From contig JAIFNF010000205.1 of NCBI GenBank assembly GCA_020047885.1, positions 1-5,098 of the forward strand: 5,098 nt of DNA, written 5' to 3'. Source of the DNA: Gammaproteobacteria bacterium (lineage in GTDB: Bacteria; Pseudomonadota; Gammaproteobacteria; Competibacterales; Competibacteraceae). The notes under the pieces were generated by a model. The model made no database searches. It saw only the letters and a list, made by a program, of their open reading frames with translations, and had not been told where the DNA came from. Shown in pieces: positions 1 through 5,098 of this stretch. The position numbers were made by a program, and so were the translations under genes. Position 1 is the stretch's first letter. The number at the start of each line of letters is the position of its first letter.

Positions 1-385
1 TCAGTTGCGCGGTTTTTTCCGGCAGCTTCGCCGCGCCCAGCGCATCCCAATGCGTGTGGTGATAGCGGACAATCGGGGCCAGATGCGCCAGGGGCGGAAA
101 CGCACTGAGCAATTCGCTGCCGGCGATGCAGTGAAACTCCGAACCTTCCCAGTCCAGTTCATTCACCAGACAGCGATGCATCTTGGTCGAGGACACGCCG
201 CAATCATGCAACAGTCCAGCATGAAACAGATTTTCCAGTTCCGGTTCACTCAATCCCAGCGTGCGGCCACATTGAAACGCCATGAACGCCACGCGCTTGC
301 CATGACACACTTCATCGACGCCCACCAGGTCGAGGGCGTCTGACAGTGCATGAATCGCGTGTCCAAGGTCAATCGTGATGCCCAT
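1..385 (-). CDS. HD / HD-GYP-like phosphohydrolase domain protein, N-terminal part (runs off left edge)
   Basis: Only the first 128 residues lie in the window; the frame stays open through base 1. It begins MGITIDLGHAIHALSDALDL. The metal-binding pattern of an HD domain of the HD-GYP type can be seen: H28 in EVCHGKRVA, the HD pair H60-D61 in GLLHDCGV, H85 in FHCIAGSELL, and H109-H110 with D114 in VRYHHTHWDAL. Classical HD-GYP proteins hydrolyse cyclic di-GMP and carry an HHExxDGxGYP signature. Here that signature reads HHTHWDALG and the GYP is absent, so the substrate is uncertain; another phosphohydrolase or signalling role is possible. The ATG at 385 was chosen because GGAGAG (395-400 read on the minus strand) precedes it with a 9-base spacer. 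It lies 28 bp downstream of the DUF805 gene on the same strand, so the two may be co-transcribed. The domain call is firm; the exact activity is not. Confidence 0.85.
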   Translation of the reverse strand, partial: MGITIDLGHAIHALSDALDLVGVDEVCHGKRVAFMAFQCGRTLGLSEPELENLFHAGLLHDCGVSSTKMHRCLVNELDWEGSEFHCIAGSELLSAFPPLAHLAPIVRYHHTHWDALGAAKLPEKTAQL

Positions 386-413
386 GACGATATGCTCTCC
401 ATAGAAAACGAGG

Positions 414-965
414 TTATTGCGCTGCGGGCGCACTGTCCGATGTGGCTTCCCGGGCGCGTTCCGCATAATCCACATAAGCCGGAATAGCGATCGCGGCGAT
501 AATGCCGATAATGGCCACCAAGGGCACAATCAGCGCCAGCAGAATGACCCCGAGGGTATTCGGGGGCGGCGGATAGCCGAACCGGTTCGGCCCCTGCGTT
601 CCGGGCATGATCATTACCACCAGATTAACCAACGGGATCAGTGCCAATATAGACCACCAACCGCTGGCATTAAAGTCGTGTAAACGTTGAATAGCCAACA
701 GGATAGTAACGATAAGGCTTAGTAGCGTCAGGATGATGATCGCACCGCCTATCACCCAAATCATTGCCTCATTGTCTTCACTAGCTACCCCACCCAGCAG
801 TGCCGTCATCAAGTAAGTCAGCATTCCTAACCCTATCAAATAACCGATATAACGCACCCGGCCTAGACGACCCTGGGCGGAAAGAATTTTCAGTTCACCG
901 AACTGCGTGGGTGTCGGCGGGGTAATGGCACTGCGGGGGGGCTGGTAGGGGCTTTGCGTATCCAT
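414..965 (-). CDS. DUF805 family membrane protein with pilin-like C-terminal helix
   Basis: The product is 183 aa and begins MDTQSPYQPP. The frame is open upstream to 1070, but the N-terminal PYQPP motif resembles the usual start of DUF805 proteins, so the ATG at 965 is preferred. The ribosome binding site is weak (GGAA just upstream). DUF805 hallmarks are present: GRLGRVRYIGY near residues 32-42, hydrophobic segments at about 40-60 and 68-92, the signature LHDFNASGWW at 95-104 followed by a third segment (105-120), and PGTQGPNRFG at 121-130. A fourth hydrophobic segment (138-164) ends in AIIGIIAAIAIPAYVDYAER (151-170), which closely resembles the N-terminal helix of type IV pilins but lacks the prepilin cleavage motif. 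The protein should sit in the inner membrane. DUF805 has no established biochemical function. By eye the gene is less GC-rich than the genes to its right. Confidence 0.9.
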   Translation of the reverse strand: MDTQSPYQPPRSAITPPTPTQFGELKILSAQGRLGRVRYIGYLIGLGMLTYLMTALLGGVASEDNEAMIWVIGGAIIILTLLSLIVTILLAIQRLHDFNASGWWSILALIPLVNLVVMIMPGTQGPNRFGYPPPPNTLGVILLALIVPLVAIIGIIAAIAIPAYVDYAERAREATSDSAPAAQ

Positions 966-1120
966 GTCAATTTCCAGTTTACTTGATCTCGAAAATTGTA
1001 AGAGTGGTTTGGTCGGATTGCGACGAAACATTGTACCGCGATTGGCAACTTTCCCGCTCGTCCAATCCATGCCATGCTTGTAGTTGACGTTTTCCCACCC
1101 TTGCCGGTTTCTACAAAACC
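966..1120. promoter_or_regulatory. Divergent intergenic region expected to hold promoters for both directions
   Basis: These 155 bp separate the leftward DUF805 gene from the rightward RDD gene, so promoters for both transcripts should lie here. On the minus strand, TACAAT occurs twice (complement of 995-1000 and 1030-1035), each a fair match to a -10 box, but neither has a convincing -35 at 16-18 bp. On the plus strand, TTGACG at 1084-1089 matches a -35 box, but the sequence 17 bp downstream (GTTTCT) is a poor -10. No clear operator palindrome was found. The region is noticeably more AT-rich than the flanking plus-strand genes. The assignment rests on position more than on motif quality. Confidence 0.4.
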
Positions 1121-1825
1121 ATGCTCCCCACTGCTCCGGTTCCTCTGGACACGCTTTGCCGCCTCGAAACGCCTGAAGGCATTGAACTCAACCTGCGGGT
1201 GGCCGGGCCGGTGGCGCGAGCTTTGGCCTGGGGCGTGGATGGACTGATTCGCTATGGCGCGTTGTGGGGGCTGTTGATGACGCTGATGCTGCTCGGCGAT
1301 GGCGGCTTTGGCCTGTGGCTGATCGCGCTGTTTCTGACCGAATGGCTCTACCCGGCGCTGTTTGAAGTCTACGCCGGAGGCGCGACGCCTGGCAAAAAAG
1401 CGCTGGGCCTGAAGGTTATTCACGCCAATGGTACGCCGGTGGACTGGTCGGCGGCGCTGATTCGCAACCTGTTGCGAGCCGTGGATTTCCTGCCGTTGTT
1501 CTACGGCTTTGGCCTGGTGGCCCTGTTGAGCAACCGCCATTTCCAGCGCCTCGGCGATCTGGCCGCCGGTACGCTCGTGATCTACCGTGACCTGCCGGAC
1601 AGTGCACCGCACTGGCCGCCTGGTCCGGCGCTGCCGCCGCCCTTTCCCCTGAATCCCGCTGATCAACAACTCCTGATCGACTTCGCTGAACGTAGTGCAA
1701 CCCTGAATCCAGACCGGCAGGCCGAACTGGCTGATCTGCTCGCGGGTGCCACTGGCCTGTATGGCGTCGTGGGCGTGGAACGATTACGCGCCTACGCCCG
1801 TTGGCTGACTGGAGAATCGCCATGA
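1121..1825 (+). CDS. RDD family membrane protein
   Basis: The product is 234 aa. The RDD domain spans about residues 20-156. The first conserved Arg and Asp appear in RALAWGVD (R33, D40), GGATPGKKALGLKV (86-99) is the typical loop, and RNLLRAVDFLP (115-125) and RLGDLAAGTLVIY (143-155) complete the family pattern. Membrane segments lie at about 43-58, 63-82 and 122-137. A proline-rich linker (164-179) then leads to a charged, helical C-terminal tail of about 55 residues, probably cytoplasmic. The ATG at 1121 is the only reasonable start: an in-frame TGA lies at 1085-1087 with no other start codon between. No clear Shine-Dalgarno sequence precedes it. It is the first gene of the plus-strand cluster, and its stop overlaps the next start by ATGA. 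RDD proteins have varied or unknown roles, some in transport; placement with SpoIIM and DUF4129 genes suggests a subunit of a membrane complex. Confidence 0.93.
   Translation: MLPTAPVPLDTLCRLETPEGIELNLRVAGPVARALAWGVDGLIRYGALWGLLMTLMLLGDGGFGLWLIALFLTEWLYPALFEVYAGGATPGKKALGLKVIHANGTPVDWSAALIRNLLRAVDFLPLFYGFGLVALLSNRHFQRLGDLAAGTLVIYRDLPDSAPHWPPGPALPPPFPLNPADQQLLIDFAERSATLNPDRQAELADLLAGATGLYGVVGVERLRAYARWLTGESP
1811..1814 (+). promoter_or_regulatory. Ribosome binding site deciding the SpoIIM-family start
   Basis: GGAG lies 7 bases before the ATG at 1822. It supports that start over the in-frame TTG at 1801, which would add seven residues (MADWRIA) and deepen the overlap with the RDD gene. Confidence 0.7.
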
Positions 1826-2802
1826 AGCAACGTCTATTTGAAAAACGTTACTCAGCGGGCTGGCAAGCTTTTGCCACCAGTCTGGATCGGCTGGAACGCC
1901 CGGTGTCGGCCAAAAAACCACCCCCGACCACGCCTCTGCCGGTTGCAGCAATCCCCTCTGCTTACCGGCAACTCGGTCAACAACTGGCGATAGCTCGCCA
2001 GCGTTGCTATAGCGCTGCGTTACTCGTGCGGCTGAATCAGTTGGCGTTGCGCACTCATCAGCAACTTTACCGCGCCCCGCAACGCCGCTGGCTGGTAGTT
2101 CTGCAATTTTTAACGGCGGACTTTCCGCAACGGGTGCGTGCCAACGCCGGGCTTTTCTGGCTGGGTGCGGCCTTGTTTTATCTACCACTGCTGGGCATGG
2201 GGTTGGCCGTCTATCAGACCCCGGAACTGATTTACAGCCTGCTGCCGCCCGAATCAGTCGCGGATCTCGAAGCGATGTACGCCCCGGACAAAGCGGGCAG
2301 CGGGCGAGATGCGGCGGATGATCTGGCGATGTTCGGCTACTACATTTACAACAACATCGGCCTGGGCTTTCGCACGTTCGCCGGGGGAATTTTCCTGGGC
2401 GTCGGTGCCGCGTTCATGCTGCTGTTCAATGGCGTCTTCATCGGCGCGATATCCGGCTATTTGACCAGCCGGGGGTTGATTGAAACGTTCTACACGTTTG
2501 TCGCCGGTCATGGCGCGTTTGAATTGACCGGGATTGTGCTGGCAGGCGTGGCTGGGTTGAAACTGGGCTGGGCCGTCGCGGCACCGGGTCGGTGGCGTCG
2601 GGGAGAAGCCTTGCGGCAGGCGGCCGCCAGTGGGGTGCGCTTAATTCTCGGCGTAGTCGCGCTTCTGCTGCTGGCGGCGTTCATTGAAGCGTTCTGGTCA
2701 TCGAATCGGGCGATACCGGCGGAGATTAAATATGCGGTCGGCATCGCCGGCTGGCTGCTGGTCATCCTCTACCTCACTCTGGCAGGTCGCCGTGCGCCTT
2801 GA
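1822..2802 (+). CDS. SpoIIM / DUF95 family (stage II sporulation protein M-like) membrane protein
   Basis: The product is 326 aa. The N-terminal ~105 residues look soluble and helical, with YRQLGQQLAIARQRCYSAAL (48-67) and LNQLALRTHQQLYRAP (71-86), a pattern I associate with the SpoIIM-like proteins of MoxR/DUF58 clusters. Membrane segments follow at about 110-131, 178-213 (probably two), 225-252, 272-290 and 304-322. The family signature is FYTFVAGHGAFELTGIVLAG (223-242), with H230, G231 and E234 as the conserved HGxxE core. In Bacillus, SpoIIM belongs to the SpoIIDMP engulfment complex acting on peptidoglycan, but homologues are widespread in bacteria that do not sporulate, so no sporulation role is implied. 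The start overlaps the RDD stop as ATGA and the 3' end overlaps the next gene by 11 bp, indicating translational coupling. Function here is probably as a membrane component of the cluster's complex. Confidence 0.92.
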   Translation: MKQRLFEKRYSAGWQAFATSLDRLERPVSAKKPPPTTPLPVAAIPSAYRQLGQQLAIARQRCYSAALLVRLNQLALRTHQQLYRAPQRRWLVVLQFLTADFPQRVRANAGLFWLGAALFYLPLLGMGLAVYQTPELIYSLLPPESVADLEAMYAPDKAGSGRDAADDLAMFGYYIYNNIGLGFRTFAGGIFLGVGAAFMLLFNGVFIGAISGYLTSRGLIETFYTFVAGHGAFELTGIVLAGVAGLKLGWAVAAPGRWRRGEALRQAAASGVRLILGVVALLLLAAFIEAFWSSNRAIPAEIKYAVGIAGWLLVILYLTLAGRRAP

Positions 2803-4303
2803 CGCCATCACGGTAACACCGCGCCCGCGCCATGCCTGGGAAGCCACCGATCTGGGCATGGCGATGGTGCCTCACTGGTTCGGGCCGGTCTACGCGGCCT
2901 GGTTCGCGGTGGCGTTGCCGCTATTCCTGCTGCTGCATCTGCTGTGCTGGGGAAGCTGGTACTGGATTCCGTGGTTGTTGTGGTGGTTCAAACCGCTGTT
3001 AGATCGCCCGGTCCTCTACATTCTCAGCCGTGCCCTGTTTGGCGAATTGCCCTCACGTTGGCAGTTCTGGCGGGACTTGCCAGGGTTGTTGCATCGCCAG
3101 GTGTTCGCGGCGCTGACCTGGCGCCGCTTCGATATGACCCGTTCTTTCACCTTACCCGTCAGCCAGTTGGAGGGACTGAATGGCAAGGCTCGCCGCCAGC
3201 GGTTACGCGATCTGGGGCATCCGGGCCGGGGACCAGCGGTATGGCTAACCATGGTCTGCCTGCATCTGGAAATTGCCCTGGACGTAGCCATGGTCACGCT
3301 GATTTGGATGCTGATTCCCGATTTCGTGGCGGTGGAATTTTTTGATCTGTTCGATGACAGCGATGAACTGGGGCAACTCTGGCTGAATATCATCGGGTTC
3401 TGCGGGCTGAGTCTGGTCGAGCCGTTCTATGTCGCCGGCGGCTTTGCGCTGTATCTCAATCGGCGGGTTTGGCTGGAAGCCTGGGATTTGGAACTCGGGT
3501 TTCGGCGGTTGGCGGAACGGTTGGCGCGGGTCGTGGTAATCGTGGCGGTACTGGCGACCGGACTGGGGTTGCTGACGATTGTTGAACCGGTATGGGCGGC
3601 TGAATCAACCAACGTTCTCTGCGAACAACGCCATGAGCGGGAGGCGCAACTGGCGCAGGCGTCCAGTCCCGTGCAGCGGATGCTGGCGGAAACGTTGAAG
3701 GAACCGGAACTGCACGTTTGCGAACATCAGGAAGGATGGCAGTGGCGAGACGACCTGCCTGACGCGCCTTCCGAATCCGGCAGCCGGAAAAATTCCCTGG
3801 CCGAAGGATTCGCCGCGTTCATCGAAATCGCCCTGTGGTTCGCGCTCGGTCTGTTGATCAGCATCGCAGTCTGGTGGCTGTGGCGACACCCGCCGCGTAG
3901 TCTCGCGACCGTCCGCCGCCGCGTTCAACCGTCCAGTCCTTTGCCAGTTCACGGTCATCCTGAAACCCTCTTCGCTCCCGAATCCGAACTGGGAACCCGC
4001 GCTTGGCAGGTGTGGGAAGCCGGTCAGCCACGCGAAGCCCTGCGGCTGCTCTATCAGGGCAGTCTGGCCGGGCTGGCGACGCAGCACGGTTTGCCGATTC
4101 ACACCAGCGCTACTGAGGATGAATGCCTGCGCCTCGCAGCCGCCCAACTTGCGCATCCAGAATTGCTCAATTTTCTCCGTCGCCTGACCCATGCCTGGCA
4201 AGCCATGGCCTACGGTCATCAACCGCCAACGGATGACGCCGCCCGATGTCTGTGCGAAGAATGGCCGTGCCACTTCGCCACCACCGGAGCGCCATCCGCA
4301 TGA
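2792..4303 (+). CDS. DUF4129 domain-containing multi-pass membrane protein
   Basis: The product is 503 aa from a GTG start. The frame is open upstream to 2684, but that part lies wholly inside the SpoIIM-family gene. GTG 2792 has GCAGG 5 bases upstream, gives MRLDAITVTPRPRHAWEATD, and leaves an 11-bp overlap with the preceding gene. Predicted hydrophobic segments lie at about 33-66, 151-176, 197-222, 245-266 and 341-365. The segment 267-340 between the last two is hydrophilic, probably periplasmic, and holds two cysteines (C277, C310). The C-terminal part carries the DUF4129 domain: RAWQVWEAGQPREALRLLYQ (403-422), GLPIHTSATEDECLRL (433-448), then FLRRLTHAWQAMAYGHQPP (461-479). Arginines after the last helix (RHPPRS, RRR) suggest this domain faces the cytoplasm. 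DUF4129 often forms the tail of transglutaminase-like membrane proteins, but no transglutaminase triad is seen here. The biochemical role is unknown. Confidence 0.87.
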   Translation: MRLDAITVTPRPRHAWEATDLGMAMVPHWFGPVYAAWFAVALPLFLLLHLLCWGSWYWIPWLLWWFKPLLDRPVLYILSRALFGELPSRWQFWRDLPGLLHRQVFAALTWRRFDMTRSFTLPVSQLEGLNGKARRQRLRDLGHPGRGPAVWLTMVCLHLEIALDVAMVTLIWMLIPDFVAVEFFDLFDDSDELGQLWLNIIGFCGLSLVEPFYVAGGFALYLNRRVWLEAWDLELGFRRLAERLARVVVIVAVLATGLGLLTIVEPVWAAESTNVLCEQRHEREAQLAQASSPVQRMLAETLKEPELHVCEHQEGWQWRDDLPDAPSESGSRKNSLAEGFAAFIEIALWFALGLLISIAVWWLWRHPPRSLATVRRRVQPSSPLPVHGHPETLFAPESELGTRAWQVWEAGQPREALRLLYQGSLAGLATQHGLPIHTSATEDECLRLAAAQLAHPELLNFLRRLTHAWQAMAYGHQPPTDDAARCLCEEWPCHFATTGAPSA

Positions 4304-5098
4304 CATTGCGCCGTTGGCACTGGATTCCGCTGATCCTGTTGGTGCTGCTTATTACGGGCAGTCTGGCGCTGTGGGTGAGTCAGAACCTGGTCAAGCGCAG
4401 TGGGGAGATTTACACCGGCTATGGCGAGGCTGCCCGGAATAATCCGTTTTACCTGGCCGAACGCCTGCTGACCCGGTTGGACGCGACGGTGCATCCAGTG
4501 CGCCGACTTGCGGAATTGCCCGATCTCCTTGATCCCGCCGACACCCTGCTGGTGGCCATTCCCACTTACGCCCTGAGCGCGAGCGAGGCGGAACGGTTGT
4601 TGCACTGGGTGGGGCAGGGCGGACATCTGATCATCGGCGTCCAGCATCCTTACGAACTCGGCGCGGGACGCGATCATTTGCTCAATCCGCTCCAGATCCG
4701 CAGCCAGCGGGTCGAATCCACAACGGACGATCCGGTTCCCGTCCAAATGAACGCAACCCTGCCGCTGTTGCAAGTGCGCTTCCGGTCCAATCTCCGGCTG
4801 AACGATGCGTCCTGGCAGGTGGTCCGCTGGGGGCGGGGTCAGGTGACGTTGTTGACCGACCTTGACCTGTTCACCAATCAGCTATTGATTGACCACGATC
4901 ACGCCGATTTCCTGTGGACGTTGTTTCAGCAAAACTCTGCCAGCGGTGCTTTCTGGTTGCAATACCGGATGCTGACGCCCGCGCTCGCGGAACTGCTCTG
5001 GCAACAGGCCTGGATGCCGTTACTGGGATTGCTGCTCACCCTGCTGGCCGCGCTGTGGCGCTATAGCCGACGACTGGGACCGCTCTTGACGCCTCGTT
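4300..5098 (+). CDS. DUF4350 domain-containing protein, N-terminal part (runs off right edge)
   Basis: The frame is open from ATG 4300 to the window end (266 complete codons). The start overlaps the DUF4129 stop as ATGA, with GGAG at 4286-4289 ten bases upstream. A signal-anchor helix (residues 8-27, IPLILLVLLITGSLALWVSQ) is followed by a probably periplasmic domain. NNPFYLAERLLTRLD (47-61), ADTLLVAIPTYALSASEAER (80-99) and LLHWVGQGGHLIIGV (100-114) match the DUF4350 / GATase-like pattern of a parallel alpha/beta fold. GRGQVTLLTDLDLFTNQLL (178-196) is the second conserved block. A second membrane segment (237-254, WMPLLGLLLTLLAALW) is followed by RYSRRLGPLLTP (254-265), the positively charged RxGPxxP end typical of the family. 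The domain resembles glutamine amidotransferase-like folds, but no catalytic Cys is visible at a nucleophile position, so a non-enzymatic role is likelier. The C-terminal remainder is outside the window. Confidence 0.87.
   Translation, partial: MTLRRWHWIPLILLVLLITGSLALWVSQNLVKRSGEIYTGYGEAARNNPFYLAERLLTRLDATVHPVRRLAELPDLLDPADTLLVAIPTYALSASEAERLLHWVGQGGHLIIGVQHPYELGAGRDHLLNPLQIRSQRVESTTDDPVPVQMNATLPLLQVRFRSNLRLNDASWQVVRWGRGQVTLLTDLDLFTNQLLIDHDHADFLWTLFQQNSASGAFWLQYRMLTPALAELLWQQAWMPLLGLLLTLLAALWRYSRRLGPLLTPR

Noticed and set aside
5..343. 112-codon plus-strand open frame at the left edge
   Set aside because: It is antisense to the HD-domain gene, whose metal-binding residues are intact; the plus-strand translation shows no domain.
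386..413. Possible terminator between the DUF805 and HD-domain genes
   Set aside because: The 28-bp gap has no GC-rich hairpin followed by a T run on the minus strand, so read-through is more likely.
966..1070. 35-residue N-terminal extension of the DUF805 protein
   Set aside because: The PYQPP motif right after M at 965 fits the usual DUF805 N-terminus, and the extension has no family similarity and would cover the likely promoter region.
890..1669. 259-codon minus-strand open frame
   Set aside because: It lies antisense to the RDD gene and across the DUF805 start. Its translation is rich in Arg and Gln with no recognisable domain, typical of a shadow frame in GC-rich DNA.
2684..2791. 36-residue N-terminal extension of the DUF4129 protein
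   Set aside because: The stretch lies entirely within the SpoIIM-family gene, is Arg/Ser-rich and unlike a family N-terminus, and GTG 2792 has a ribosome binding site.
3583..3603. Signal peptide-like stretch ending VWAAES inside the DUF4129 protein
   Set aside because: It resembles a signal peptidase site (VWA-A), but it sits at residue ~265 after several membrane helices, so it is more simply the end of a transmembrane segment.
3605..4306. 233-codon minus-strand open frame
   Set aside because: It is antisense to the DUF4129 C-terminal region, which carries clear family motifs; the antisense translation has low complexity and no recognisable motif.
4219..4773. 184-codon minus-strand open frame
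   Set aside because: It is antisense to the DUF4350 gene and the end of the DUF4129 gene, both supported by family motifs and overlapping start/stop signals.

Overview
The window looks like chromosomal DNA from a GC-rich proteobacterium, most likely a gammaproteobacterium. This rests on the codon style, the dense gene packing and the kind of gene cluster present; the sequence alone does not support a genus. I see no tRNA, rRNA, CRISPR array, insertion sequence or phage gene.

Left part (1-965, minus strand): two genes read leftward. The first to be transcribed (965-414) encodes a small DUF805 membrane protein whose C-terminal end resembles the N-terminal helix of a type IV pilin. It is followed after a 28-bp gap by an HD / HD-GYP-like protein (385 to beyond base 1), of which only the first 128 residues are present. 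A 155-bp intergenic region (966-1120) separates this pair from the divergent plus-strand cluster.

Right part (1121-5098, plus strand): four tightly packed genes with overlapping start and stop codons. In order they encode an RDD-family membrane protein, a SpoIIM/DUF95-family membrane protein, a multi-pass DUF4129 protein, and a DUF4350 protein that runs off the right edge. This matches a recurrent but poorly understood bacterial cluster that usually also contains a MoxR-type AAA+ ATPase and a DUF58 (VWA-like) protein. Those two would be expected just beyond base 5098.

The four products are predicted to be membrane proteins made together, probably as one envelope-associated complex worked on by the missing MoxR/DUF58 pair. 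That functional reading is inference: no enzymatic active site is visible in any of the four. The cluster is the most interesting content of the window, though its component families are known.
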